Below, in pieces: positions 43,838 through 52,766 of a DNA stretch of 64,000 nucleotides; within the stretch, counting starts at the first letter, position 1; the number at the start of each line of letters is the position of its first letter. The stretch spans positions 56,145 to 120,144 of the forward strand of contig JABTBR010000017.1 of assembly GCA_013284265.1 (NCBI GenBank), written 5' to 3'. The notes beneath the pieces were generated by a model. It saw only the letters and a program-made list of their open reading frames with translations, was not told the DNA's origin and made no database searches. This DNA comes from Oxalobacteraceae bacterium (GTDB lineage Bacteria; Pseudomonadota; Gammaproteobacteria; Burkholderiales; Burkholderiaceae_D). Position numbers and translations under genes: made by a program.

Positions 43838-46588
43838 TTAGTTAGCCTTCGCGGCCGCACCAGCGCTGGCGGCCTTGGCCTTGGCCTCATCCCCCGCCAT
43901 CACCACGCTCAGCTTGGCCGGATCGATGGCCTTGCGGAAGGCGGCGTTCACCTGCACCACCGTCAGCGATTTGAGCTTGTCCTCGAAGGCTTTGCTGAAG
44001 GCGTAGGTGCGGTTCATATACAGGTTCTTGGCCCATCCCGCGGCCAGCACATCGTCCTTGGAGCGGTTCTGCAAACGCTTCTGCAGCATGCCCGATTTGG
44101 CGCCCGCGACCTCGGCGGCGGTGAAACCTTCCTTCAAGGCCTTGTCCAATTCTTCGCGGATCGCCGCTTCCAGTTTCTTCAGGTTCTGCGGCGCGGCGAT
44201 GGCGTTGATGCTGAAGGCGCCGGCGCGGTCCTCATCGCCCGGCTGCAGGCCGGAGCCGCCGCCATACGACAGCCCATCCTTCTGGCGGATGCGGTCCATC
44301 AGGCGCGATTTCAAACCGCCGTCGCCGAAGATGTAGTTGGCCACTTCCAGCGCCGGATAGTCCGGATCGTCGATGCGCAGATCCAGATTCATGCGCGCGG
44401 CATAAAAACCGTTTTCCTTGTCGGGCGAATTGAGGAACTGGTTCAAGGGCGCCTTGTCCACATTGCTATTCAAGATGCGCGCATAGTGCGACGGGCTGCG
44501 CCAGCCGCCCAGGGTTTCCTCGACCGTCTTGACGGCGGCCACCGCGTCGAAGTCGCCGACGATGGCCAGCTCGCCATTGGAGGCGCCGTAGAAGGCCTTG
44601 TGGAAGGCCTTGACGTCGTCCAGCTTGAGCGCCTTGACGGCGGCCAGCTGCTCGTCGGTGCTGAGCGAGGCGCGCGGGTCGCCTTTCGGATAGTGGTTGA
44701 AATGCAGGGCGATGGCCTCGCTGGCGAGCGACTGCGGCTCGTTGCGGCCGGCCTCGATCTGCACCAGCCATTGCTGGCGCAGCTGCTCGAATTCGGCCTC
44801 GGGGAAGCTCGCTTCCTTGAGCACATGGGCCGACAGGCGCAGCGCTTCGACCAGCTTGGCGCCGGTGGTGTCGAAGCGGTAAGGGCTGCCCGTCATCTTC
44901 AGCAGCGAGAAGGCGTCGGCCAGCTGCTCGCGGCTGTATTTGCTGGTGCCGCGCATCAGCATGGCGTCGGCCGCGCTGGCGACCATCATCTTGTCGAACA
45001 AATTCTTTTCATCGCCCCAATGCAGGCGCAGGTCGACCGAGACGGTGCCGCCGCGGGTCTTCTTGGGCAGCAGCGCGAGCTTGATGCCGCCCACGGTTTT
45101 GAGCGCGGTGCGGGCATTGATATTGTCCTGGCTGGGATCGAAGTCCTCGCCCGACAGCGATGCGCCCTTGGCCTTGAAGTTGCGCATCACGTTGGCCACG
45201 CTGGGCGCCGGGGCGATCTCGGCGCGCTGGGGCGCGTCGTCCGGCAGGAAGGTGCCGATGCTGCGGTTGTCGCGCCGCAGGTAATGCGCGGCGGCGGCGC
45301 TGACCTGCTCGGCGGTGATGCCGGGCAGCGCGTCGCGGCTCTGGAACAGCAGGCGCCAGTCGCCCAGCGCGATCTGCTCGGACAGGGCCACGCCCACCCG
45401 CTGCGGATCGTTCAGGGCCTTCTCGATGCTGTTGCTGACATTGCGCCGCACCCGTTCCATTTCCTCGGGCGTCGGCGGCGAGGCGGCGAAGCCCTCGACG
45501 GCGGTGATCAGGGCGTCGCGCACCGCCTCGATCGGCTGGCCCGCCTTGACGACGGCGCCGATCATCTGCAGGCCGGGCGCCAGGCCGGTCTGGCCGAAGC
45601 TGAACACCTGGGCCGCCTTGCCGCTGTCGACCAGGGTCTTGTGCAGGCGCCCGGTCGGGGTGTCGCCCAGGATCTCGGACATCACGCTGAGCGCGTCGGC
45701 GTCGGGATTCAGGGCGCTGGGGATCTTGTAGGCCAGCAGCACGATCTGCACATCGCCCTTGCGCCGCACCACGAAGCTGCGCTCGCCGTCCTGGGTCGGC
45801 TCGACGGTCCAGAATGGCGGCAGCTTGCGGGTCGGCTTGGGGATCACGCCGAAGGATTTGCTGATCCAGGCCAGGGTCTGGGCCGGATCGAACTTGCCGG
45901 CCACCAGCAGCACCGCATTGTCGGGCTGGTAGTAGGTGCGGTAGAAGGCTTGCAGGTTCTCGATGCGCACATTCTCGATATCGCTGCGGTTGCCGATGGT
46001 CGAGCGGCCGTAGCTGTGCCAGTCGTAGGCCACGCTCTGCATGCGCTTCATCAGCACTTCGAAGGGGCCGTTCTCGCCGGACTCGTATTCATTGCGCACC
46101 ACGGTCATCTCGGAATCGAGATCCTTGCGCGCGACGGTCGAATGGACCATGCGGTCCGCTTCCATGTCCAGCGCCCATTTCAGATTGTCTTTGCTGGCCT
46201 GGAACACTTCGTAGTAATTGGTGCGGTCGTAGGAGGTGGTGCCGTTGAACTCCATGCCGCGCTCGGCGAAGTCCTTGGGGATCGCGCGGTGGCGCGGCGT
46301 GCCCTTGAACAGCATGTGCTCGAGCAGGTGGGCCATACCGGTTTCGCCATAGTTCTCGTGGCGCGAACCGACCAGGTAGGTGACGTTGACGGTCACGGTG
46401 GGCTTGGAGGCGTCGGGGAACAGCAGCACTTTCAGGCCGTTCGGCAGGCGGTATTCGGTGATGCCTTCGACGGACGGGCCTTTGACGACGCCGGCCGGCA
46501 GCGCCTGGGCGTAGGCGGCGCTCAGCGCGGCGGACAGGGTGCACAGGCTCAGGCCGGCAACGGCCCGCTTCCAATCAGGTGATTTCAT
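43838..46588 (-). CDS. M16 family zinc metallopeptidase (fused double-domain)
   Basis: 916 residues. Signal peptide MKSPDWKRAVAGLSLCTLSAALSAAYAQA. The first M16 half has the inverted zinc motif H87-x-x-E90-H91 in GMAHLLEHMLFKGTPRH. The second half (about 480-900, ISVDLRLHWGDEKNLFD ...) lacks HxxEH, as is normal for the inactive partner domain; SYGGGSGLQPGDEDRAGAF is conserved in it. Such periplasmic pitrilysin-type enzymes clear peptides. It is a single gene with its promoter in the 46589-46750 gap, and ends convergently with the second GntR gene. Confidence 0.9.
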   Translation of the reverse strand: MKSPDWKRAVAGLSLCTLSAALSAAYAQALPAGVVKGPSVEGITEYRLPNGLKVLLFPDASKPTVTVNVTYLVGSRHENYGETGMAHLLEHMLFKGTPRHRAIPKDFAERGMEFNGTTSYDRTNYYEVFQASKDNLKWALDMEADRMVHSTVARKDLDSEMTVVRNEYESGENGPFEVLMKRMQSVAYDWHSYGRSTIGNRSDIENVRIENLQAFYRTYYQPDNAVLLVAGKFDPAQTLAWISKSFGVIPKPTRKLPPFWTVEPTQDGERSFVVRRKGDVQIVLLAYKIPSALNPDADALSVMSEILGDTPTGRLHKTLVDSGKAAQVFSFGQTGLAPGLQMIGAVVKAGQPIEAVRDALITAVEGFAASPPTPEEMERVRRNVSNSIEKALNDPQRVGVALSEQIALGDWRLLFQSRDALPGITAEQVSAAAAHYLRRDNRSIGTFLPDDAPQRAEIAPAPSVANVMRNFKAKGASLSGEDFDPSQDNINARTALKTVGGIKLALLPKKTRGGTVSVDLRLHWGDEKNLFDKMMVASAADAMLMRGTSKYSREQLADAFSLLKMTGSPYRFDTTGAKLVEALRLSAHVLKEASFPEAEFEQLRQQWLVQIEAGRNEPQSLASEAIALHFNHYPKGDPRASLSTDEQLAAVKALKLDDVKAFHKAFYGASNGELAIVGDFDAVAAVKTVEETLGGWRSPSHYARILNSNVDKAPLNQFLNSPDKENGFYAARMNLDLRIDDPDYPALEVANYIFGDGGLKSRLMDRIRQKDGLSYGGGSGLQPGDEDRAGAFSINAIAAPQNLKKLEAAIREELDKALKEGFTAAEVAGAKSGMLQKRLQNRSKDDVLAAGWAKNLYMNRTYAFSKAFEDKLKSLTVVQVNAAFRKAIDPAKLSVVMAGDEAKAKAASAGAAAKAN

Positions 46589-46750
46589 ATTTTCTCTACG
46601 GAATTGTTGCGTTCAGGATAATACATAGCATACCCGCAAGCCTGGCTGGCGGGTAGTCCAAAACGTAACATATTGTGAGGGGTCAAGCCTTAAAGGGGGC
46701 TGAAATGGAGGGGGTTGTGTCTAACCCGGCGCGAAGGGGCCGGTGGCGCC

Positions 46751-46823
46751 TTGTAAACCCACGGCAAAGAGCCGGGGTCAGACCCGACGGGTCTGACCCC
46801 AGGGGTACGCCGTGGGTTTACAA
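46751..46823. repeat. Palindromic dispersed repeat, copy E (short form)
   Basis: 73 bp with perfect 15-bp ends TTGTAAACCCACGGC / GCCGTGGGTTTACAA. The centre is GGGGTCAGACCCG / CGGGTCTGACCCC, inverted relative to copies C and D when arms are aligned. AAAGA arm on the left. Confidence 0.93.
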
Positions 46824-46838
46824 CAGGGAAAGCGAAAC

Positions 46839-47180
46839 TCAGCCCTTGGCGGGCGGCTCGGGCACCAGGCAGGCTTCGACCATCTGCAGATCGTTGTCCT
46901 TGGCGAAGGAGACGACGAAGTGGTAAGCCATCGGTTCGATTTCGCGCAGCTTGGCGTTGACCACCACGGACTTGACGCCGTTGACGACGGTGGGCGATAC
47001 ATAGGGTGAGAATTGCAGGTGGGCATGGCGACCGCCCGTGCCTTCTGGACGGAAACAGGACATCACGCCGCACAGGCGCTCGGCCCAGTCACTCGGGCGG
47101 AATTGACGGCCATTGCTGGTAATGCCAAGAATGAAGAACTCGTCTTTCGGTTCTATCTTGATGGGAGCGGAATCGGCCAT
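46839..47180 (-). CDS. DUF3579 domain protein
   Basis: 113 residues from ATG at 47180 (an ATG 63 bp earlier adds a basic stretch not typical of the family). The conserved block FFILGITSNGRQFRPSDWAERLCGVMSCFRP identifies DUF3579, a small soluble protein family of Betaproteobacteria with unknown role. The remainder (HLQFSPYVSPTVVNGVKSVVVN ... EIEPMAYHFVVSFAKDN) also fits. It is a single gene. TATAAT in ATATAATACTG upstream (near 47265) is a likely -10. Nothing else was seen in the 47181-47422 gap. Confidence 0.85.
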   Translation of the reverse strand: MADSAPIKIEPKDEFFILGITSNGRQFRPSDWAERLCGVMSCFRPEGTGGRHAHLQFSPYVSPTVVNGVKSVVVNAKLREIEPMAYHFVVSFAKDNDLQMVEACLVPEPPAKG

Positions 47181-47422
47181 AGGCGGCTTGTGGGTAACAA
47201 GTGTGCGTGAAAGATCCCGGCGCTTGTGCCGGGCAGCTGGCAATTCTGAAAGAATCCTCAGTATTATATCTTATAGAAGACCTAAATACGTAAGCACTTG
47301 ATTTTTTGCATGTTTTTCCAGCGCAGCCCCAATAACATGCAGGAAACATGCAGAAGCGCACCGCGACGGTGCGCCCCTCGCCTATTGTATGCCTGTTTTG
47401 GCCGGGGCCGGCCGGTAAACCG

Positions 47423-48382
47423 TCAACCCAGCCAGACCGCGCTCGACAGCAGCAACAGCAGCATCATCCACAGCAGCAGCGCGCGCCAGACCAGGCCGAC
47501 CGTGCTTTGCAGCGCGCGGACATTCGGTTCCTCGCCGGGCAGCACGTCCGGCTCCAGCTCGCTCGAATCGACCGTGGCGGCATCGACCAGCAGCACCTTG
47601 GCCGCGTTCTCGGCCGGAGTACCCAGGCGGATGCCCATGGCGCCGCCGCCGGCCGACAGGATGATGCCGATCGCTTCATCGGACCAGCGGTCGGCGAAAT
47701 TGCGCCAGGCGTAGATCGCGTCCTCGAAGTTGCCGACCACGGCGAAGGCGATCGCCGTCAGGCGCACGGGGATCCAGTCTATCCAGTAGAAGGCGCGCGC
47801 GGCGAACTGGCCGAAGGCTTCGTTGCGCATGTGCTCGGGCTCGTTCCAGGCGCGCGACAAATGCTCGGCCACGCGGTACATGACGGCGCAGGCGGGGCCG
47901 AGCGGCATCAGGAACCAGAAGAACACGCCGAACACATTGCGGTGGGTGGTGATCAGGGATTTTTCGACGGCGATGCGGGCAATTTCCGGCACTTCCATGC
48001 CCACCGTGTCGAGCCGGGTCCACTCGGCCAACAGCGCGCGCGCGGTCGCTTCGTCGCCGGCGTTCAGGGCCAGCTGGATCGAGGTGAAGTAATGGCTGTA
48101 ATGGCGGAAGCCCAGCGTCAGGTAGACGATCAGGATGTTCCAGGCGAAGGCGGCCAGGAACCAGTTGTAATGCATCAGCACCCAGTAGATCAGCGCGGTG
48201 GGCACCATCAGGATGCCCATCATCAGGAACCAGCCCATGCGGCCGTGGCTGGCGTGGCCGGCGTTGAACCAGGTCTCCATCCGCAACGCCAGACTCTTGA
48301 TCTCGGCGTAGATCGGGTTATCCGCACGCAGGGGCTTGAGTTGTTCGATCAGTAGCGCGCAAAGAATGGAAAGAAAAGTCAT
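47423..48382 (-). CDS. CobD/CbiB (AmpE-like) family membrane protein
   Basis: 319 residues with helices at the N terminus (MTFLSILCALLIEQLKPL), near 50-110 and at the C terminus. RHYSHYFTSIQLALNAGDEATARALLAEW and FFWFLMPLGPACAVMYRVAEHLS match the CobD/CbiB-family protein of Betaproteobacteria, related to AmpE. No other cobalamin genes are near, so an adenosylcobinamide synthase role is unlikely; a role like AmpE (signalling or cell-wall) is possible. It stands between DUF3579 and Nudix genes on the same strand. Confidence 0.8.
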   Translation of the reverse strand: MTFLSILCALLIEQLKPLRADNPIYAEIKSLALRMETWFNAGHASHGRMGWFLMMGILMVPTALIYWVLMHYNWFLAAFAWNILIVYLTLGFRHYSHYFTSIQLALNAGDEATARALLAEWTRLDTVGMEVPEIARIAVEKSLITTHRNVFGVFFWFLMPLGPACAVMYRVAEHLSRAWNEPEHMRNEAFGQFAARAFYWIDWIPVRLTAIAFAVVGNFEDAIYAWRNFADRWSDEAIGIILSAGGGAMGIRLGTPAENAAKVLLVDAATVDSSELEPDVLPGEEPNVRALQSTVGLVWRALLLWMMLLLLLSSAVWLG

Positions 48383-48490
48383 TAAACGTCCTTGGTATCG
48401 GCGATGCCGTCATGCCCGCTACGATAGCGCAGTGTTGTGGCGGAATCAAACTTATTGGGGATTTAAGGTGTGGCGGCGCTGTCGCCGCGC

Positions 48491-49150
48491 TCAGGCGCGC
48501 AGGAAATGGAACAGATTGCGCAGCATGCCGGCGGTGGCGCCCCAGATGAAAAACCGTTCGTAGGGCATCGCATAGAAATGGCGCGGGCCGTCCGCCAGCG
48601 CGACCGACAGGCGCTGGTGGTTCAAGCCATCCATCAGGAAGGCCAGCGGCACTTCGAAGATTTCCGCCACTTCGGACGGATCGGCCAGCAGCTCGAAGGG
48701 CGGCGCGACCAGGCCGACGATGGGGCTGACGCGGTAGCCGGTGCCGGTGTAGTAGTCGGGCAGGCTGCCCAGCACTTCGACGTGCTGGCGCGCCAGGCCG
48801 ATCTCTTCGCGCGCCTCGCGCAGCGCGGTGTCGGTCGGCGAGGCATCATAGGCTTCGGCGCGCCCGCCGGGAAAGCTGATCTGGCCGCCGTGCGAACTCA
48901 GATGGGCGGTGCGCTGGGTCAGCAGCAGGCTCAGGCCCTCGGGCCGCAGCACCAGCGGGATCAGCACGGCCGCCGCGGTCGGATCGGGACGGGCGCGCAG
49001 CGCTTCCTCGGTCAGTTCCGGCTGCCATGCGGGCGGGGCGGCAAAGCGCGCGCGCAGCCAGTCCGGCAGCAGGCGCTCGGGCGCGAGCGCGGGCTCGCCG
49101 GCGATCGCGTCGACCGGCAATTGCTGGGGATCGAAAGGGGTCTTAGGCAA
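48491..49150 (-). CDS. Nudix hydrolase, probable CoA pyrophosphatase
   Basis: 219 residues if translation starts at the TTG at 49150, six bases after AAGGAG; a TTG at 49156 touches that site, so is less likely. The Nudix box is GGRAEAYDASPTDTALREAREEIGL, with the CoAse-type lead-in LTQRTAHLSSHGGQISFPGG. Enzymes of this type split CoA and CoA esters to 4'-phosphopantetheine and 3',5'-ADP. It follows rplS on the same strand after a strong terminator, so it depends on read-through or its own promoter. Confidence 0.88.
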   Translation of the reverse strand: MPKTPFDPQQLPVDAIAGEPALAPERLLPDWLRARFAAPPAWQPELTEEALRARPDPTAAAVLIPLVLRPEGLSLLLTQRTAHLSSHGGQISFPGGRAEAYDASPTDTALREAREEIGLARQHVEVLGSLPDYYTGTGYRVSPIVGLVAPPFELLADPSEVAEIFEVPLAFLMDGLNHQRLSVALADGPRHFYAMPYERFFIWGATAGMLRNLFHFLRA

Positions 49151-49172
49151 ACGCAACTCCTTGCAGCTGATT

Positions 49173-49204
49173 AAAAAAAAGGGGCACCAGCGGCGCCCCT
49201 TTTA
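49173..49204 (-). terminator. Terminator of the rpsP-rimM-trmD-rplS operon
   Basis: On the minus strand AAAAGGGGC / GCCCC with a short loop, then T8. It lies 22 bp past the rplS stop. Confidence 0.9.
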
Positions 49205-49225
49205 TCCAAACACAAGCCGCTAATA

Positions 49226-49609
49226 TTACGCGCTTGCTTTCGCCACAACGCGGCGGTTTGGCAGTTTTTCTTTGATACGTGCCGACTTGCCCGAACGCTC
49301 GCGCAGATAGTACAGCTTGGCGCGACGTACGTCACCGCGGCGTTTCACTTCGATCGAAGCGATCAGCGGGGAGTACAGCTGGAAGGTACGCTCGACGCCT
49401 TCGCCGGACGAGATCTTACGAACGATGAAGTTCGAGTTCAGGCCACGGTTACGACGGGAGATGACGACGCCTTCGTATGCCTGGGCGCGCTTGCGGGTGC
49501 CTTCGACGACGTTAACGTTGACAATGACGGTGTCGCCAGGTGCGAAGTCAGGAATGCTCTTGCCCAGGCGAGCAATTTCTTCTTGCTCAAGTTGTTGAAT
49601 CAGATTCAT
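49226..49609 (-). CDS. rplS: 50S ribosomal protein L19
   Basis: 127 residues from ATG at 49609. The L19 sequence is plain: [58 protein letters not shown] and [29 protein letters not shown]. It lies at the 30S-50S interface. Last gene of the classic operon rpsP-rimM-trmD-rplS, which here has no ffh at its head. Confidence 0.97.
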   Translation of the reverse strand: MNLIQQLEQEEIARLGKSIPDFAPGDTVIVNVNVVEGTRKRAQAYEGVVISRRNRGLNSNFIVRKISSGEGVERTFQLYSPLIASIEVKRRGDVRRAKLYYLRERSGKSARIKEKLPNRRVVAKASA

Positions 49610-49692
49610 TTTTATTACTCCATATACCATCATGCTGGCGCTTGAGCCCAGTAGAGGATGGGGTTAAACACGCGGGACGGGCCCGCTCGGTA

Positions 49693-49720
49693 CTGCTTGC
49701 TGCTTACTGCTTACTGCTGC
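49693..49720. repeat. 7-bp tandem repeat between rplS and trmD
   Basis: Four units of CTGCTTA with end variation. It occupies most of the 115-bp spacer and may only set its length. Confidence 0.7.
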
Positions 49721-49724
49721 GGAT

Positions 49725-50471
49725 TTACAAATCCGCCAAAAACTGTTCATCGAGACGGCTCAGCAGCCCATCGGCCCTGGCTTTGCGCAGCAGGTCCGGG
49801 CGCTTGCGCGCGGTCGCTTCCAGCATGCGCTGGCGGCGCCATTTCTCGATCTCGGCGTGGTTGCCGCCCATCAGGACGGCTGGCACGACTACGCCCTCGT
49901 AACTCTCGGGGCGGGTGTAATGGGGCGAATCGAGCAAGCCGTTGACAAAGCTGTCCTCGACCGCCGATGCGTCGGTATTCAGTACGCCGGGCAGCTGGCG
50001 GATCACCGCATCCATCAGCGCCATGGCCGGCAACTCGCCGCCGGACAGCACGAAATCGCCGAGGCTGATCTCTTCGTCCACGCAACGGTCCAGCAGGCGC
50101 TGGTCGACCGCTTCGTAACGGCCGCACAGGATCACCACACCGGGCTCCTGCTTCAGGTCCATCACGCGCTGGTGCGTCAGCTGCTTGCCCTGGGGCGACA
50201 TGAACAAAACCCGCGGCACAGGCAGACCGGCATCGGTCTGGCGCTGCTTCGCGGCATTCAAGGTCGCCTCCAGCGGCTTGGCCAGCATCACCATGCCGGG
50301 GCCGCCGCCATAGGGGCGATCATCCACGGTACGGTGATTGTCGGTGGTGAAATCCCGCGGATTCCACAGCGACAGGCCACATCGATTCTGGTCAAACGCG
50401 CGCCGGGTAATCCCCGACTGGGTCAGGGCGGCAAACATTTCAGGGAATAAGGTCACGACATCAAACTGCAT
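49725..50471 (-). CDS. trmD: tRNA (guanine-N1)-methyltransferase
   Basis: 248 residues starting [13 protein letters not shown]. The trefoil-knot motifs are present: [68 protein letters not shown] and the Asp-rich [22 protein letters not shown] tail. It makes m1G37 in tRNAs and prevents frameshifts. 44 bp after rimM. Confidence 0.97.
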   Translation of the reverse strand: MQFDVVTLFPEMFAALTQSGITRRAFDQNRCGLSLWNPRDFTTDNHRTVDDRPYGGGPGMVMLAKPLEATLNAAKQRQTDAGLPVPRVLFMSPQGKQLTHQRVMDLKQEPGVVILCGRYEAVDQRLLDRCVDEEISLGDFVLSGGELPAMALMDAVIRQLPGVLNTDASAVEDSFVNGLLDSPHYTRPESYEGVVVPAVLMGGNHAEIEKWRRQRMLEATARKRPDLLRKARADGLLSRLDEQFLADL

Positions 50472-50515
50472 CAGTGCCCTCCCCTTCCGTTGCCTGGCGC
50501 TTGCAAGGCAGAGTC

Positions 50516-51076
50516 TTAATAATCGAGACCCCAGTCGACCGTGATCTGGTTAGCGGCCTTGTCGACATGAATGACGAACTGGCCCACAAACGGAATCAGG
50601 CGCTCCTGCGCCGCGACTTCAGGGTCTGCGTCCGCGGTGGCGGCCGGCTTGATGCGCAAGATCGACTGCGGACCGTTGCTCATCATGTCAGTCACCTGCC
50701 CCAGGTGCTCACCTTGCAGATTTACTACATCCAGCCCGATCAGATCGGACCAGTAAAATTCATCAGCCGACAGTGCCGGGAAATGACTGCGCGGAACGGA
50801 GACAGCGGCACCTTTCAGTGCTTCTGCGGCATTCCGGTCGGTCACACCCACCAGCTGCGCACAGACATCGCCGCCATGCAGTTTGACCCGCAAGACTTCA
50901 ATATCGTGCAATGCCGGCTTATCGAGCCACCAGGTTTTGATTGCCAGTAATGCATCCGCATCTTCCGAGAAGGGACGGACCCTTACCCAGCCAGCGACGC
51001 CATACGCACCGAAGACAAAGCCTACTTGCGTCAGATCATCGGGGACTTTCACCCCGGATGCAGTACTCTCAGTCAA
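50516..51076 (-). CDS. rimM: 16S rRNA processing protein RimM, TTG start
   Basis: 186 residues. The start codon is TTG at 51076 with AGG about 9 bases before; a GTG 24 bases downstream would remove the charged N terminus. [22 protein letters not shown] is the RimM start, then the PRC-barrel ([26 protein letters not shown]) and the conserved [27 protein letters not shown] end. It assists 30S head assembly with S19. 15 bp after rpsP. Confidence 0.95.
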   Translation of the reverse strand: MTESTASGVKVPDDLTQVGFVFGAYGVAGWVRVRPFSEDADALLAIKTWWLDKPALHDIEVLRVKLHGGDVCAQLVGVTDRNAAEALKGAAVSVPRSHFPALSADEFYWSDLIGLDVVNLQGEHLGQVTDMMSNGPQSILRIKPAATADADPEVAAQERLIPFVGQFVIHVDKAANQITVDWGLDY

Positions 51077-51091
51077 ACCAGATTACCTGAC

Positions 51092-51337
51092 TTAAGCCGA
51101 TTTGTTGGCAGCGACCAGGCGGGCAACGGTAGGCGACAGTTGTGCGCCGACGGATTCCCAGTGAGCCAGACGGTCAGCAGTGATACGGAATGGCACTTCG
51201 CCACCCGATGCCATCGGGTTGTAGAAACCGATGCGTTCGATGAAACGGCCATCGCGACGATTGCGCGAATCAGTTGCAACGATGTTGAAGAACGGACGCT
51301 TTTTGGCGCCTCCACGAGCTAAACGAATAACGACCAT
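51092..51337 (-). CDS. rpsP: 30S ribosomal protein S16
   Basis: 81 residues from ATG at 51337. [41 protein letters not shown] is S16. First gene of the ribosomal operon, with a TATAAT -10 about 40 bp upstream. Confidence 0.97.
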   Translation of the reverse strand: MVVIRLARGGAKKRPFFNIVATDSRNRRDGRFIERIGFYNPMASGGEVPFRITADRLAHWESVGAQLSPTVARLVAANKSA

Positions 51338-51377
51338 AATATTTCCAAAAAGTGTGCTAAGACGGAAAAAGCCGCAA

Positions 51378-51407
51378 ATTATAGCGCGCTTTGCCGCGAA
51401 GCAGCAA
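51378..51407 (-). promoter_or_regulatory. Promoter of the rpsP operon
   Basis: Minus strand TTGCTG (51407-51402), 18 bases, TATAAT (51383-51378). The -10 is perfect, the -35 weak. It is followed by GC-rich sequence as in stringently controlled ribosomal promoters. Confidence 0.6.
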
Positions 51408-51557
51408 GCGTTAATGAAATAATCGGGCGGTTTGGGGTAATCGAAGATTATCGCCTGTTCTGGCCAGCGGGGCAATAGCCAGTTTGGCTAAAAAAGCTGG
51501 GCCGGCACCGCGAATATGCGCAATACTGGCTGCTTTCCCGACCTTGCCCCCGACAAT

Positions 51558-51986
51558 ATGGCCGTTTCGACACTGAGCTCGCATACCAACAAGACCTTCG
51601 CCACCCTGCTCGCCTTCCTGCTCGGCGGCCTGGGCTTGCACCGCCTCTACCTGCGTGGCGCGAAAGACACATGGCTGTGGCTGCACCTGGGCAGCGTGCC
51701 GGCCTGTGGCCTGCTGCTGGCCCTGTTTCCCCAGGCCGACTGGTTCTATCAGAGCCTGCCGCTGATCCTGTCGATACTGCTTGGCTTCCTGCAGGCCCTG
51801 GTGCTGGGCCTGATGCCGGACGAAAAGTGGGATGCCCGCTTCAACCCCGCTTCCGGCCGTGCCTCGGACTCCAACTGGCCGCTGGCCTTGATCCTGGTCG
51901 CCGCCCTGATGCTGGGCGCGGGCGGCTTGATCCTGACGATTTCCCGCCTGTTTGACTTGTTGTACACTGGGGGCGCCTACGGTTGA
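51558..51986 (+). CDS. TM2 domain membrane protein
   Basis: 142 residues from ATG at 51558, or 156 from ATG at 51516; neither has a convincing ribosome site. KTFATLLAFLLGGLGLHRLYLRGAKDTWLWLHLGSVP is the TM2 signature (two helices with a GLHRLYL turn). Two more helices follow (SLPLILSILLGFLQALVLGL and LALILVAALMLGAGGLILTI). Function unknown; inner membrane. It is divergent from rpsP and followed 42 bp later by a glycine-zipper protein gene. Confidence 0.78.
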   Translation: MAVSTLSSHTNKTFATLLAFLLGGLGLHRLYLRGAKDTWLWLHLGSVPACGLLLALFPQADWFYQSLPLILSILLGFLQALVLGLMPDEKWDARFNPASGRASDSNWPLALILVAALMLGAGGLILTISRLFDLLYTGGAYG

Positions 51987-52028
51987 TTGCCCGCCTCTCC
52001 GTTTTACCACCGCACAAGGAGCACCATC

Positions 52029-52637
52029 ATGACTAGACGCCCCCTGCAACTGGCCGTCGCACTGGCGCTGAGTGGCATGCTGTCGGCCGCCGGCGCCCAG
52101 TCGCTGTCGCCCAAGCAGCAATACGCCGCCGACAGCAAGCGCATCGCCGCCCGCCTGAGCGAAGACAAGAAGCTCTGCGCCGAGGAAGGCACGTCCGCCG
52201 CGCGCATGCAATGCACCCGCGACGCCAAGTCCGAATACGACAAGCATATGGCCGACGCCAAGGCCGCCCTCAAGGCCGGCTCGGCCAACAAGGCCACGGC
52301 GGCCTGCCATGAGTGCGGCAAGGTCTTATCGGTCAGCGTGGCCGACAAGGCCGGCGAAGGCAGCGCGCTGGGCGTGATCGCCGGCGGCGTGGCCGGCGCC
52401 CTGCTGGGCAACCAGGTCGGCAGCGGCCATGGCCGCGAACTGGCCACCGTGGCCGGCGCGGCCGGCGGCGCCTATGCCGGCAACAAGGTCGAACAGCGCA
52501 TGAAATCGAGCAAGGTCTGGACCGTGCAGGTGCAGTATCCGAGCGGCGAGCAGACCAATTTCACCTTCGATCACGATCCCGGCCTGATGGCGGGCGACCG
52601 GGTCAGGAATGCCAACGGCAGCATCGTGCGCAACTGA
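52029..52637 (+). CDS. Glycine-zipper 2TM outer membrane protein
   Basis: 202 residues from ATG at 52029 (AAGGAG upstream). Signal peptide to AGAQ (about residue 23), no lipobox. The middle has four cysteines (LCAEE, MQCTR, ACHECG) and a helical region. GVIAGGVAGALLGNQVGSGHGRELATVAGAAGGAYAGNKVEQ is the Rick_17kDa/glycine-zipper motif, followed by a beta domain (VWTVQVQYPSGEQTNFTFDHDPGLMAGDRVRNANGSIVRN). Such proteins insert in the outer membrane. A terminator follows. Confidence 0.85.
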   Translation: MTRRPLQLAVALALSGMLSAAGAQSLSPKQQYAADSKRIAARLSEDKKLCAEEGTSAARMQCTRDAKSEYDKHMADAKAALKAGSANKATAACHECGKVLSVSVADKAGEGSALGVIAGGVAGALLGNQVGSGHGRELATVAGAAGGAYAGNKVEQRMKSSKVWTVQVQYPSGEQTNFTFDHDPGLMAGDRVRNANGSIVRN

Positions 52638-52660
52638 GTCCGCGCGCGGCGGCGACCACG

Positions 52661-52682
52661 GCGGCCTGCGGGCCGCTTTTTT
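52661..52682 (+). terminator. Terminator of the glycine-zipper gene
   Basis: GCGGCC-TGCG-GGCCGC followed by T6. Confidence 0.92.
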
Positions 52683-52766
52683 ACGCCTTGAAAAAAGTAG
52701 CCGCGACAACATATCAAAAGGGCATTATCCTGTCCGTTTTTCGCCTCATCATTGTTAGGAGTTCGC

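Noticed and set aside
43661..46582. 973-codon open frame opposite the M16 peptidase
   Set aside because: Shadow frame that starts inside repeat copy D.
47240..47420. tRNA or other RNA gene in the gap upstream of DUF3579
   Set aside because: No cloverleaf or conserved T-arm seen; only a promoter-like TATAAT.
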